Source of the DNA: Frigoriglobus tundricola
GTDB taxonomy: Bacteria; Planctomycetota; Planctomycetia; Gemmatales; Gemmataceae
Direction: 5' to 3'
NCBI RefSeq assembly: GCF_013128195.2
Contig: NZ_CP053452.2
Coordinates: forward strand, 4,154,001 to 4,218,000
DNA: 64,000 bases
Every line of letters begins with the position of its first letter. Within the stretch, counting starts at the first letter, position 1. Below are positions 34,845-44,297 of the stretch, in pieces. The notes under the pieces are model-generated. The model searched no databases. It saw nothing but the letters and a program-made list of their open reading frames with translations, and had not been told where the DNA came from. Made by a program: the position numbers and the translations under genes.

Positions 34845-35705
34845 ATGACCAGGACGCTGGCGGCCCTCGCCCTCGCAACGGTGCTGGGCGCGACCGCGCG
34901 CCCCGCCCCCGCGGCCGACGACCCCAAGCTGCCGGACGCCAGGGTGTTCGATAAGCTCGTGATCGACACGCTCCGCGCGGTCCACAACCGGGGCGCGGAC
35001 CTCTACAACACGTCGCGCGATTTCGCGGGCGCCTACCGCATGTACGAGGGCGCGCTGGTGACGGTCCGCCCGCTCCTGGCCCACCGCCCCGACGCGCAGA
35101 AGATCATCGACGCCGGCCTGGACGCGGCCGAGAAAAAAGCGGACATCGACCAGAAGGCGTTCGTGCTGCACGAGACCATCGAGGGCGTGCGCAAGAACCT
35201 GAAGGTCTCCATCAGCGAGAGCAAACCGGTCGAGAAGAAGCCGGTCGAAAAGAAGCCCGCGGACACGAAAAAGGCCGACGACAAATCGCCCGATCCGAAC
35301 AAGCCGGACGAGCCGAAGAAGGCGGTGGACCCGGTGAAGAAGCCCGCGGACCCGAAGAAGCCGGACGTCGCGCCGCCGCCGAAAGCGGTTAAACCGAAGG
35401 ACGGCAAAACGGACGCGCCCCCGGCGGACGGGGCGACGGTCGCCGGCACGGTGACGTTCGCGGGCAGGGCCGTCGCCGACGGCGAGGTGGCGCTCGTGTC
35501 GCGCAACCTGCCGAAGCCGAAGGCGTTCACGGCCGCGATCCAAGCGGACGGCTCGTACAAGGTCGCGGAAGCGGTCCCGCCCGGTCAGTACAGCGCGATG
35601 GTGACCGGCACCGGCGTGCCGGCCAGATACAACCTCGCGAACACGTCTCCTCTGGTGGTCGAGGTCGCCGCGGGCGCGAACGCCCTCGATCTCGAACTGA
35701 AGTGA
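34845..35705 (+). CDS. Secreted protein with Lys/Pro-rich linker and carboxypeptidase-regulatory-like domain
   Basis: A 286-residue protein. Signal peptide: RTLAALALATVLGATARPAPA. Residues 25-125 form an alpha-helical module (RAVHNRGADLYNTSRDFAGA ... LHETIEGVRKNLKVSI) that resembles a helix-rich unit found in planctomycete secreted proteins. A low-complexity Lys/Pro/Asp linker (KPVEKKPVEKKPADTKKADD) spans about 127-200. The C-terminal 85 residues (VAGTVTFAGRAVADGEVALV ... ADGSYKVAEAVPPGQYSAMV) are a beta-sandwich of the carboxypeptidase-regulatory type. AGGAG precedes ATG 34845. Confidence 0.7.
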   Translation: MTRTLAALALATVLGATARPAPAADDPKLPDARVFDKLVIDTLRAVHNRGADLYNTSRDFAGAYRMYEGALVTVRPLLAHRPDAQKIIDAGLDAAEKKADIDQKAFVLHETIEGVRKNLKVSISESKPVEKKPVEKKPADTKKADDKSPDPNKPDEPKKAVDPVKKPADPKKPDVAPPPKAVKPKDGKTDAPPADGATVAGTVTFAGRAVADGEVALVSRNLPKPKAFTAAIQADGSYKVAEAVPPGQYSAMVTGTGVPARYNLANTSPLVVEVAAGANALDLELK

Positions 35706-35718
35706 TCCGCACGGATCG

Positions 35719-38052
35719 CTACTCCAGCTCCGCCACCACCATCGCGTGGACGGCCAGGGCGGGCACCGTCACCCGGTCCTCGTTCGCGACGCGTTCGACC
35801 TTGAGCGCGTGACCCGCGGGTTGGAGGGTGACGCGCTTGATCCCGTAACCCGGATCGAACGCGACCGCGATGTCGTGGATCGGAACGACCTCCTCCCGCA
35901 GCGGCACCTCCTCGGCCGGGTGCCCGTGGCCCGCCGTCGTGTTCAGGTCGTTGAACAGGTGGACGATGAGCCGCCGCCCGGCCTTCTCCTGCCGCACCGG
36001 CACCGCGTGGACGCACATCGGGGCGGCGACCCGCACCCGGGGCGCGGCGGCGGGCGCGGCCCGCATCGCCTGTGCCAGAAGGGCGCGGTAGTACGGGTAC
36101 GAGAGCGCGTAGTGCGCGGCGTCGATGCCGGCCGCGAAGTAGACGACCCGCCCGGCCCCGTACGTGTGCGCCACCACCGCGGGCAGCTCCTCGGCCTTCG
36201 CGTTGTCCTTCGCCCGCACGGTCGCGTGGGCGACGGCCCCCTTGAGCGGTTCGACGCGCGCCACCGGCCCCTTGAAGGTGACGGGCCCCCGGCCGATCAG
36301 TTCGGTGAGCTTCTCGGTCGCGAAGAGGGGATCGGGCGCGTCGAGGCGCTTGAAGTCCCACACCCCTTTGCGCTTCTGCCAGTACTCGGGCGGGAGCGTC
36401 CGGGCGAAGTTCTCGTCGAGCGTGTCGCCGATCGCGCCGGCGGTCGCGCCGGCGGTCGCGCCGCCCCGGTGCCTCACGCCCAGGACCGCGGCCAGGGCGG
36501 GCGCTTTCCGCGGGGTGCCGAACTCGTCGCACAGGCCGGTGTCCAGGCTCGCGACCAGCCCGCCGCCCCGGGCCACGAACTGCTCGACGGCGGCGCACTG
36601 CCGGTCGTCGAGGCACGCGGCGTTCGGCAGCACCAGCAACTTGTACGGCGCGAGGTCGTCGGCCGTCAGGTTCCAGTCGTTGACGAGCGTGACGGGGAGG
36701 TGCTCCTCCAGCGCGGCCCGGAAGAAGCCGAACACGTTCGCCAGGTAGCGCTCTTCCACCTGACCCGCCGAGCGCCCGTAGAAGACGCGGGTGTTGTCGC
36801 TCACCAGGATCGCGCCCCAGGGCTCCGGCCGCTTGTGCGTCAGCCACGGGGCCCGCTTCTTGATCCCCGCCAGGGCGTGCGCGATCGCGGGCTTCAGGTG
36901 GTCCGGCTGTTGGACCGCGAGGCTCGGGCCGGCACCGTGCGTGAGTGCGAGCATGACCCGCCGCTCGACCTCGTGCGCCGGGAAGCTGTCCTTGCCGTAG
37001 GGGTTGCCGCGGCTCATCAGGTACGGCTCGGCGAACGCCGTCCGGTGGTTGCTGACCGCCCACACGTAGGCCGCGCCGAACGCCGGGACGATGCTCGACC
37101 CGCGGTTCGTTTCGTCCATCCAGAACTCCTGGTCCGGGGCGTCGAACAGCAGGTTCATCCGGGCGGACATGTTCCGCGGGACGTCGAGCAGGTGGCCGAA
37201 CCGTCCGGCGTTGGTGGTCCAGGTCACGAGGGCCACGTCCGGGTTGATGGCCTTCAGGCGCGCCTGCATCCGCCGGACGAGGTCTTCGAGCGTGCGGTCG
37301 GCCCAGTGGAGGTAGGTGCGGAACGCCTCGCTCTGCATGTCGCGCTTGGGGATCGCGTTCCCGGTGTCCCTCTTGTAGTCGGCGCGGCAGTGCGTGCAGT
37401 AGCACCCGCCGCCGTGGTGCAGCCCGTCGAAGCTGAACGCGCTGACGGCCGGAAATTCGGTCACAATTTCCGCGAGCACATCGATAACGAAGTCACCGTA
37501 GGGGCCGAGCGGGCAGAGCATGCCGCCGTGGGGGTACTTCTTCAGGTCGATCTCGGGGACCTGGTCGGTGTCGGCGGCCACCCGGCGCCAATCGGGGTGC
37601 CGCTCCCACACCTCCGCCTGGAGCGTGGGCGGGTACACGCCGAGAACCCGCACGCCGAGCTTCTGGTACTCCTCGACCTCCTTCTTCACGCGGTCCGGCG
37701 GGACGTGCGGGTTGCGGCGGTTCAGGAGCTTGCTGTCGTAGTACGCGTAGAACGGGTCCACGAACCCGACCTCGCTGAGGGTCACGCCCGCCGCGGCGGC
37801 GTCCTTCCGCTGCGCGGAACTCATCACCGAGAGCGTGTACCCCACGCCGGTGGTGCCCTGGACCCACGCCGGCACCTTCACTTCGCGAAACGGGATTTTA
37901 TCGAACGGCTGTGCGAGAACGGCCCGGCCCCAGATGTCCGGTTCCTTCGCGTCGGCCGCTTCGACGTTGGAACGAGCCGCTCCTTCAGTGGCGGCAGCAC
38001 CGGTTGCGGCGACGGCGGTACACACGAACTCGCGACGCGAGGGGAGAGACAT
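35719..38052 (-). CDS. Tat-exported glycoside hydrolase-like protein (GH42-type layout)
   Basis: With ATG 38052 the protein has 777 residues. N-terminus LPSRREFVCTAVAATGAAA is a twin-arginine signal. The first half is a TIM-barrel-like region (VRVLGVYPPTLQAEVWERHP, VSAFSFDGLHHGGGCYCTHC), and residues about 440-640 match a beta-galactosidase trimerisation/GATase-like domain (YKLLVLPNAACLDDRQCAAV, EQFVARGGGLVASLDTGLCD, VAHTYGAGRVVYFAAGID). Proteins of this layout are annotated as hypothetical glycosyl hydrolases in planctomycetes; the substrate is unknown. It is divergent from the kinase gene at 38215. Confidence 0.75.
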   Translation of the reverse strand: MSLPSRREFVCTAVAATGAAATEGAARSNVEAADAKEPDIWGRAVLAQPFDKIPFREVKVPAWVQGTTGVGYTLSVMSSAQRKDAAAAGVTLSEVGFVDPFYAYYDSKLLNRRNPHVPPDRVKKEVEEYQKLGVRVLGVYPPTLQAEVWERHPDWRRVAADTDQVPEIDLKKYPHGGMLCPLGPYGDFVIDVLAEIVTEFPAVSAFSFDGLHHGGGCYCTHCRADYKRDTGNAIPKRDMQSEAFRTYLHWADRTLEDLVRRMQARLKAINPDVALVTWTTNAGRFGHLLDVPRNMSARMNLLFDAPDQEFWMDETNRGSSIVPAFGAAYVWAVSNHRTAFAEPYLMSRGNPYGKDSFPAHEVERRVMLALTHGAGPSLAVQQPDHLKPAIAHALAGIKKRAPWLTHKRPEPWGAILVSDNTRVFYGRSAGQVEERYLANVFGFFRAALEEHLPVTLVNDWNLTADDLAPYKLLVLPNAACLDDRQCAAVEQFVARGGGLVASLDTGLCDEFGTPRKAPALAAVLGVRHRGGATAGATAGAIGDTLDENFARTLPPEYWQKRKGVWDFKRLDAPDPLFATEKLTELIGRGPVTFKGPVARVEPLKGAVAHATVRAKDNAKAEELPAVVAHTYGAGRVVYFAAGIDAAHYALSYPYYRALLAQAMRAAPAAAPRVRVAAPMCVHAVPVRQEKAGRRLIVHLFNDLNTTAGHGHPAEEVPLREEVVPIHDIAVAFDPGYGIKRVTLQPAGHALKVERVANEDRVTVPALAVHAMVVAELE

Positions 38053-38214
38053 TTGGGCTCCGGTCCGGGCGAGGACTTCGCGGGGCCTATGGTACCACAC
38101 GGGCGCCGCAGCAATTATTGAACAATGATCGTTTCGGTTACAATTGCGTTCCGTGTGATACACTGGAATTCGCAATCAGGCACGAGAGACGTCAGGGTGC
38201 CGTGGGGGGGAGCG

Positions 38215-40206
38215 ATGAGTGGCGCAACGGGAACCGGCCAGCGGGCGTGCCCGGACGTGGCCGAATTGGCGGCGTTCCTCAGCGACAAATTGCCGCCGGA
38301 CACAATGGACGAGATCGGCGCCCACGTTTCGAGTTGCCGCCACTGCGACGCCGCCGTCCGCCGGATGGACGGGGTCACGAGCGGCACTCTCGACTCGCTC
38401 CCGGGGCGCGGCGGGGCCGACGCCCGCGTGCTCGTCCCGACGAAGTGCTTGCCCGCGGGGCCGCTGCCGAGCGCCCCGCCGCCCCCGGTGCAACTGGGGC
38501 AGTACCGGATCGGGGAGCGGCTGGGCCAGGGCGGGATGGGGGCCGTGTACCGGGCCGAACACGTCCGGCTGAAGAAGAGCGTCGCGGTCAAGGTCCTCGC
38601 GCCGGGCCAGGTGCGCGACCCGCGCGCGGTCGCCCGGTTCCAGTTGGAAATGGAAGTCGTCGGCCGGCTGGACCACCCGAACATCGTCCGCGCCACGGAC
38701 GCCGGTGAGGCCGACGGCACGCACTTCCTGGTGATGGAACTCATCGACGGGGTGAACCTCGCGCACCTGCTCTTACAGCGCGGCCCGCTGCCGGTCCCGA
38801 CGGCGTGCGAACTGGTCCGCCAGGCGGCGCTGGGGCTCCAGCACGCCCACGAACACGGACTGGTTCACCGGGACGTCAAACCGTCCAACCTGATGCTGAC
38901 CCCGTCCGGGCAGGTGAAACTGCTGGACCTCGGGCTGGCGCTGCTCCGCAACGCCCGCCCCCTCGGAGGGGACCTCACGGGCGTCGGCGAGGTGATGGGC
39001 ACCGCCGAGTACATGGCGCCCGAGCAGTACGCGGAGACGCGCTCGGTGGACACCCGCGCCGACGTGTACAGCCTGGGCTGCACCCTGTACGCGCTGCTCA
39101 CCGGCGACCCGCCGTTCGCCGGCGCCGGGCGGAACTCGTTCCTGCGGATGATGTGGGCGCACCAGCACGAGGGCGCCCGCCCGGTCGCGGAACTCCGCGC
39201 GGACGTGCCGCCCGCTCTGGGCGATCTGCTGGCCCGGATGCTGTCCAAGAACCCCGACGACCGGCCGGCCACGCCCAGCGCGGTCGCCGCGGCGCTGGAA
39301 CCGCTGGCCGCCGGGGCGCATCTGAGCGGCCTGTCCGCGTCGGTCCCCGTGCAGCCGGGGGCGACCGACCGACACACGCCGGTGCGCGCGACGCCGCGCC
39401 TCCAGGCTCGGTCCGACGGGCCGCCCGCAACCGGTCCCCGGCGCCGCTGGCGCGGGGGCTACGTGGCGGGTCTTGCCATCGGTGCGGCCGTGATCGGCGC
39501 CGGCGCGTACTTCGCGGCCCCGGTTCCTCCCCGCTCGAATCAGGAGCCCGAGCCGTCAGCCGAATTGCCCCCCGAACCGGGGAAATGGCACGTGTTACTT
39601 TCCAAACGTCCGGTCGAACGACTGTGGGTGCCCACGACGGAATCGTTCATCCACTACCAACAGGACAAAGAACTGCTGACCGTTCAGTCCGCGCGCCACG
39701 CGCTGATTCGCCTGGGAGAAACTTCGGCCAAAGGGTACAAGCTCCAGGTCGGGTTCCGGCAGATACCGTGGCAAGGCGGGTTCGGCATCTATTTTGGGGG
39801 GCGTCCGAACGCGGCCCGGAACGTGTTCGAGTTCCAGACCCTTTTTCTCCTCCCGATGCGCCCCTCGACTCCGGAGCGCCAGTTCAGTCTGAGACGGGGA
39901 CGCGGCGAGTTCGCGCTGGATCACGGCGGCGAACTGGCAAAGGCCGGAGTCTCTCGTCACGAATTCGCCACGAATTTCTTTCCGGCGATGGATGTTGGAG
40001 AACATTTATTAGAACTAGAGGTCAGATCGTCAAATATTTTTAAAATTCGCTGGAGCGGAGTGGATTGTGAAGACCTCATTAACCTGGCGGCTGAGAATCA
40101 CGCACGAAACCTATTCCCGGACAAACAAATTGCAGGAGAATTTGGAATTTACTGCAACGGATCGACTACGACAGTCACAACCGCCCGGTATATTTCGATC
40201 GAGTGA
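38215..40206 (+). CDS. Ser/Thr protein kinase with zinc-finger-like N-terminus and extracytoplasmic domain
   Basis: A 663-residue protein. The start (CPDVAELAAFLSDKLPPDTM, HVSSCRHCDAAVRR) is a zf-HC2-like module (H-x-x-x-C-x-x-C), as in anti-sigma factors. The kinase domain is complete: LGQGGMGAVYRAEH, AVKVL, HRDVKPSNLM, LLDLGLALL (DLG for DFG) and GTAEYMAPEQYAE. A membrane helix (YVAGLAIGAAVIGAGAYFAA) separates it from a C-terminal domain of about 210 residues of unknown fold (WQGGFGIYFGGRPNAARNVF). The last 200 bases are AT-richer than the rest. ATG 38215 is set by the conserved start of the zinc motif. Confidence 0.88.
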   Translation: MSGATGTGQRACPDVAELAAFLSDKLPPDTMDEIGAHVSSCRHCDAAVRRMDGVTSGTLDSLPGRGGADARVLVPTKCLPAGPLPSAPPPPVQLGQYRIGERLGQGGMGAVYRAEHVRLKKSVAVKVLAPGQVRDPRAVARFQLEMEVVGRLDHPNIVRATDAGEADGTHFLVMELIDGVNLAHLLLQRGPLPVPTACELVRQAALGLQHAHEHGLVHRDVKPSNLMLTPSGQVKLLDLGLALLRNARPLGGDLTGVGEVMGTAEYMAPEQYAETRSVDTRADVYSLGCTLYALLTGDPPFAGAGRNSFLRMMWAHQHEGARPVAELRADVPPALGDLLARMLSKNPDDRPATPSAVAAALEPLAAGAHLSGLSASVPVQPGATDRHTPVRATPRLQARSDGPPATGPRRRWRGGYVAGLAIGAAVIGAGAYFAAPVPPRSNQEPEPSAELPPEPGKWHVLLSKRPVERLWVPTTESFIHYQQDKELLTVQSARHALIRLGETSAKGYKLQVGFRQIPWQGGFGIYFGGRPNAARNVFEFQTLFLLPMRPSTPERQFSLRRGRGEFALDHGGELAKAGVSRHEFATNFFPAMDVGEHLLELEVRSSNIFKIRWSGVDCEDLINLAAENHARNLFPDKQIAGEFGIYCNGSTTTVTTARYISIE

Positions 40207-40321
40207 AACAATGCGCGGTGGAAAAGGGCGGGGCGTTGCCGCGCCGACGGCCGCCCGCGGTCAGCCAAAACTCTAAATACGGTTGCGGTTCAAAACGATT
40301 TCCAGTGAAACGGAGGCGACG

Positions 40322-40699
40322 GTGGAAATTCTGTGCCCATCGAGTGGGATGAACGTCCTGGTTACCGGGGCGACCCCGGGAGTCTTCTGCGTGTGCGGTA
40401 CTATCACGGTCCAAGGCGGCGGCGATTGCACGCTCCCCCCGACGGTCGTGCGGGTGCGGGTGCTGGCCGGTAGCGTGAGCCCGCCGCTACCGCCAGCCGC
40501 TCCGCAGCAACCGGGCGATGTCAATGTCACACCCACAGGTAATACGTGGACGGCACAAAACGTACCCGTACCTGCTTCCACCCCGAGTGGGGGAGCCATG
40601 ACCGTGCTCGCCTGGCAAGCATCGCAGGGCGTTTGGGGAACACCGCAGGTCGTCGTGTGCAACGCCGGTGGTACGGGCGCGACCAGTTGCTGTGGGTGA
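40322..40699 (+). CDS. Small Cys-containing hypothetical protein, 125 aa
   Basis: GTG 40322 follows CGGAGG at a proper distance and gives VEILCPSSGMNVLVTGATPG, VFCVCGTITVQGGGDCTLPP and a Pro/Thr-rich second half ending GATSCCG. It has no signal peptide or helix and no recognised family. The gene lies 116 bases after the kinase gene and could be co-transcribed. GC and composition differ from flanking genes, so confidence is moderate. Confidence 0.45.
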   Translation: MEILCPSSGMNVLVTGATPGVFCVCGTITVQGGGDCTLPPTVVRVRVLAGSVSPPLPPAAPQQPGDVNVTPTGNTWTAQNVPVPASTPSGGAMTVLAWQASQGVWGTPQVVVCNAGGTGATSCCG

Positions 40700-40877
40700 T
40701 CCGGACGCGCACTGCTTGTGCGCAACGCAATTCGTTCCATCAGGCGAGACGGTCACAACATTCGCGTGCGGTGAACACGACCTCGGCCCGTGCGGTGAAA
40801 ACGGGCCGTTCGAGGATGGGTGAGCCGTTGGTCTTCCTCACGACTTCACCGCACCGCTTCGTGATGCCTTCCTGAAC

Positions 40878-41819
40878 TCACGCTAATTTTCCCAACTTCC
40901 GTTTGAAGAACTCGAGGGTGCGCTTCAGCCCCTCGTCACGCCCGACCTTCGGCTCCCAGCCGAGCAGTTGCCGCGCGCGGGTGATGTCGGGCTGCCGCAC
41001 CTTCGGGTCGTCCTGGGGCAAGGGCCGGAACTCGATCGCGCTCGTGCCGCCCGCGAGCTTCAGGATCTCCTCGGCGAACTCCCGGATCGTGATTTCGGAC
41101 GGGTTGCCCAGGTTCACCGGGTCGTGGAAGTCCGTGAACAGCAGCCGCCAGATCCCCTCCACCAGGTCGGACACGTACTGGAAGCTCCGCGTCTGCTTGC
41201 CGTCGCCGTACACGGTGAGCGGTTGACCCATCAGCGCCTGGTACATGAAGTTCGGCAGCACGCGGCCGTCGTTCAGGCGCATCCGCTCGCCGTAAGTGTT
41301 AAAAATGCGAATGATCTTCGTGTCGACGCCGTGGACGCGGTGGTACGCCATCGTGATGGACTCGGCGAACCGCTTGGCCTCGTCGTACACCCCGCGGATG
41401 CCGATGGGGTTCACGTTGCCCCAGTAGCTCTCCTTTTGCGGGTGCTCGAGCGGGTCGCCGTACACCTCGCTGGTGCTGGCGAGCAGGAACCGCGCGCCGT
41501 GCGCCTTCGCGAGGCCGAGGGTGTTGTGCGTGCCCAGCGCGCCGACCTTGAGCGTGGGGATCGGGTGCTCGAGGTAATCGACGGGGCTGGCCGGGCTGGC
41601 GAAGTGCAACACGTTGTCGAGCTTCTCGCGCACCTTCAGCGGGTTGGAGATGTCGTGCCCGATGAACCGGAACCGCGGGCTGGTGCGCAGGTGGTCCAGG
41701 TTGGAGAGGTCGCCGGTGATCAGGTTGTCCACCGCGATCACCTCGTGCCCTTCGGTCAGAAACCGCTCGCAGAGGTGAGAGCCGATGAACCCGGCTCCGC
41801 CGGTGATGAGGGTGCGCAC
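40878..41819 (-). CDS. uxs: UDP-glucuronate decarboxylase (UDP-xylose synthase), SDR family
   Basis: A 313-residue enzyme that converts UDP-glucuronic acid to UDP-xylose. GTG 41819 starts the Rossmann fold [20 protein letters not shown] (G-x-x-G-x-x-G). Family signatures: [60 protein letters not shown] (catalytic Y-x-x-x-K) and [20 protein letters not shown]. These residues match UXS more closely than UDP-glucose epimerases. Product feeds cell-surface glycans. An upstream extension of 64 codons in the same frame is not family-like and was rejected. Confidence 0.92.
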   Translation of the reverse strand: MRTLITGGAGFIGSHLCERFLTEGHEVIAVDNLITGDLSNLDHLRTSPRFRFIGHDISNPLKVREKLDNVLHFASPASPVDYLEHPIPTLKVGALGTHNTLGLAKAHGARFLLASTSEVYGDPLEHPQKESYWGNVNPIGIRGVYDEAKRFAESITMAYHRVHGVDTKIIRIFNTYGERMRLNDGRVLPNFMYQALMGQPLTVYGDGKQTRSFQYVSDLVEGIWRLLFTDFHDPVNLGNPSEITIREFAEEILKLAGGTSAIEFRPLPQDDPKVRQPDITRARQLLGWEPKVGRDEGLKRTLEFFKRKLGKLA

Positions 41820-42184
41820 GCCGAGGCTCCTTCGTGACAGGCTGAGAGTAATTCGGTCGGCACGGGGCCACCGGCGCGTGCGGTTGCGCTCGCGACCCCG
41901 TTCCGGGGCGAGCAGCGGCAACACGCAACGCAACCTCGCCATCGTAGGTGCGAATGGCCGCCAGCGGCAACGGCGCCGCGGCGCCCGGCCGGCGCCTGCA
42001 CGGAACCCCAACGGATTCCACTTGAACGGGTCGTGCGTGGCGGACCGGTCCGGCGGGATCGGTGGCGTGGGCGAGGGGCGAATCGCGGGTCAACTGCGCC
42101 ACCGGGCTCTGCTCCCGATCGGAACGCGCTTACTATTCTGTCGCCGGGCCGTCCGCGCCGGGTGCGAAACGGGAGCAAGAAGCG

Positions 42185-42478
42185 ATGGACAAGGCGAGCG
42201 CCTTCAAGAGCCGTGTGATCACCTTCCCGCCCCACCCCATTCGGGGCCGCCCCGGTGTTTACCGCGTGTGGTTCATGGCGAACAGTGCGTACCCGCTGGA
42301 CCCCCCCGGGCCGCTCCCGCGTGTCGAGCTGGCGGAGGCCATGCTCGTCGTGGATTCGGCCGGTGAGGGGACCGTTATCGACCATCAGAAACTCGACCCG
42401 CCGGTTCCCGAACTCGAACCGCTCGATTTCGAACAGAAGGCGCTGGAACTGGTCCGCGAGAAGGTGCGGGCGGCGTGA
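42185..42478 (+). CDS. Conserved small hypothetical, 97 aa
   Basis: Starts ATG 42185: MDKASAFKSRVITFPPHPIR, GRPGVYRVWFMANSAYPLDP, then a helix/strand part VELAEAMLVVDSAGEGTVID and a charged end LDFEQKALELVREKVRAA. It has the codon bias of a real gene. No family is recognised. It is divergent from the uxs gene. Confidence 0.55.
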   Translation: MDKASAFKSRVITFPPHPIRGRPGVYRVWFMANSAYPLDPPGPLPRVELAEAMLVVDSAGEGTVIDHQKLDPPVPELEPLDFEQKALELVREKVRAA

Positions 42479-42831
42479 ACCAGCGGGTGCCGGACGGCGA
42501 AAGGCGCCACCGGCGCCGTTCACTTGTCCCTGGGCGCGTTCGGCCCCGGTTTCTTGTCGTGCCGGTTCACGTCACATTTCCACGAGCCCTCCGTCACTGC
42601 GATCGTGATCTCATATTCAGCGAACCGCACCAGTGATCCGCACAATGAGAATATCCGGCCCCGGATTCTCTGTTGGAAACACCAACGGGTCGCCAACGAG
42701 CGGCCCGTTCGGCCGTTACGCTTTTTGAACGGAGCGGAACGGAACATTCGGCCGGTGCTGGACAACCGACCGGACGGGCGACTAAGGTGGATTACCTGTC
42801 GCCCCGCCGCACCGCCCGCCGGACCCGCCGC
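42479..42831. other. Gap before the ECF sigma gene
   Basis: About 350 bases. A possible 36-residue minus-strand gene lies here (see 42520). Otherwise nothing is supported; the promoter of the sigma/anti-sigma operon should be in the last 150 bases. Confidence 0.4.
42520..42630 (-). CDS. Possible tiny protein, 36 aa
   Basis: GTG 42630 to the stop at 42520 encodes VRFAEYEITIAVTEGSWKCD and VNRHDKKPGPNAPRDK. The residue mix is protein-like rather than shadow-like, but there is no clear ribosome binding site or family, so this is tentative. Confidence 0.25.
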   Translation of the reverse strand: MRFAEYEITIAVTEGSWKCDVNRHDKKPGPNAPRDK

Positions 42832-43476
42832 GTGACCCGTGAATCGGTGCCACCCCTCCCGCCGGACGGGGAGGGAGACCCCTCTGGGGGGGCTCCCAAT
42901 CCCCTCCCGTCCGAGGAGGCCGAATGGATACGGGACGCCCAGGCGGGCGATCGGTCCGCGTTCGCGCGCCTGGTCGAGCGCTACTGGGACCGTCTGTACC
43001 GCTGGCTGTACCACCTGACCCGCGACCGGCACGCCGCCGAAGACCTGACGCAAGAAACCTTCCTGCGGGCGCTGGCCGCGTTGAAGACGTTCCGGCCCGG
43101 CAGTAACTTTCGGGCCTGGGTGTTCCGGATCGGGCACAACAATTTTGTGAACCAGAAGCGAGCCGACCGGCGGACGAAGCAGCAGCTCCCGGAGGACGCG
43201 CCGGCCCCCGAAGGGGCGACCGCCGAGAGCACCGCCGAGAACCGCGAGGCGCTGGAAGTGGTGGAACGGGCCGTGGCCGACCTGCCCACCCCCTTCCGCG
43301 CGGCCCTCATGCTGGCGGTTCACGAAGGGCTGTCGTACCGAGAAGTCGCGAAGGTACTGGGCACCACGGAAGAAACGGCCCGGTGGCGGGTGTTCAAGGC
43401 CCGCCAGAAGCTGATGAAGGTGCTCTCGCCGGAACTGCTCCCGCCGGGAGCGGTTTCGGAGGAAGTGAAAGAGTAA
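42832..43476 (+). CDS. ECF-type RNA polymerase sigma factor
   Basis: Region 2 is clear: DRSAFARLVERYWDRLYRWL, DRHAAEDLTQETFLRALAAL, FRPGSNFRAWVFRIGHNNFV; region 4 follows: VADLPTPFRAALMLAVHEGL, SYREVAKVLGTTEETARWRV. The length is usual (about 214 residues). The start is uncertain: GTG 42832 is chosen, but starts at 42796 or 42673 are possible as the N-terminus is poorly conserved. It is followed after 10 bases by an anti-sigma gene, so together they form a membrane-signalling switch. Confidence 0.9.
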   Translation: MTRESVPPLPPDGEGDPSGGAPNPLPSEEAEWIRDAQAGDRSAFARLVERYWDRLYRWLYHLTRDRHAAEDLTQETFLRALAALKTFRPGSNFRAWVFRIGHNNFVNQKRADRRTKQQLPEDAPAPEGATAESTAENREALEVVERAVADLPTPFRAALMLAVHEGLSYREVAKVLGTTEETARWRVFKARQKLMKVLSPELLPPGAVSEEVKE

Positions 43477-43486
43477 TGGTGCCGAG

Positions 43487-44296
43487 ATGAAGTGCCAGGC
43501 CGTTCAGAACCAGATCCTCGCCCTGCCGGACCCGCGGGAGCTGCCGCCCGCGCTCCGATCGCACGTCCTCGCGTGCGCGGCGTGTCAGGCGTGGGCGCGG
43601 CAGGCGGCGCGGCTGGAAGGGCTGCTCGAACAGATGTTCGTGCCCCCCGCGCCGGCCGAAAAGAAAGAAGCGCTCCTCGGCGAACTGATGGCGGCCGATC
43701 CGGTCATTCGGTCGATGGCGACGCCGGCGACCCGACCCACTTTCGGGCCCGCCGCCGTGCGCTTCCTCGGCCGGAACGCGAGCTACGTCGGCGGCCTCGC
43801 CGCGGCGGTGCTGGTCGCGTTCGGTGCGTACCTGCTCGTGGGGAATCGGAGCCCCGGTACGAAGGAAACGGCCCTGACCCACAAGCACCCGCTGCTGGAA
43901 AAGCTCGTCGCTCGCGATGTGGCGATGGCCCGTGCGGACACGCCCGCGAAGCAGCTCGAAGTGCTCACCGGCATGGCCGATGACATCGCGAGCGACACCC
44001 GCGGGATGGCCCGGCTCGCGTCGGGGGCGGAACTGAAGCAAATGGCCGGGTGGTACGAGAAGGTGGTCGCCGAGGGGATCGTGCCGCAGGCCCGGGGCCT
44101 CCCGACGGAGATGCCCGCGGCCGATAAGGCGCGGTTGATCGACGGGTTGGCCGCAAAGTTGGACGCGGAGGCGGTCGAGGCCGAGAAGGTGGCGCGGGAA
44201 GCGCCGCCGGACGCACAGACGGCACTCAAGCGGATGGCGGACGCCGCCCGCGACGGGGAAAAGTTACTGCGGGCCGCGGCCCCTGGGGGTAAGTGA
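43487..44296 (+). CDS. Anti-sigma factor, zf-HC2 type with one membrane helix
   Basis: A 269-residue protein. MKCQAVQNQILALPDPRELP and HVLACAACQAWARQAARLEG form the zinc anti-sigma module (H-x-x-x-C-x-x-C), expected to hold the adjacent sigma factor. A single membrane helix lies at about 101-120 (YVGGLAAAVLVAFGAYLLVG). The extracytoplasmic C-terminus is mostly helical (EVLTGMADDIASDTRGMARL, LDAEAVEAEKVAREAPPDAQ). Stop and next start are two bases apart. Confidence 0.85.
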   Translation: MKCQAVQNQILALPDPRELPPALRSHVLACAACQAWARQAARLEGLLEQMFVPPAPAEKKEALLGELMAADPVIRSMATPATRPTFGPAAVRFLGRNASYVGGLAAAVLVAFGAYLLVGNRSPGTKETALTHKHPLLEKLVARDVAMARADTPAKQLEVLTGMADDIASDTRGMARLASGAELKQMAGWYEKVVAEGIVPQARGLPTEMPAADKARLIDGLAAKLDAEAVEAEKVAREAPPDAQTALKRMADAARDGEKLLRAAAPGGK

Positions 44297-44297
44297 G

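Noticed and set aside
35746-38121. A 791-codon plus-strand open frame opposite the GH42-like gene
   Set aside because: It is the antisense shadow of a very GC-rich gene: it has long Arg/Val/Asp-rich stretches, no domain, and the minus-strand protein has a Tat signal and family motifs.
41820-42011. 64-codon N-terminal extension of the uxs frame
   Set aside because: Arg/Pro-rich shadow sequence; the SDR fold begins directly at GTG 41819.
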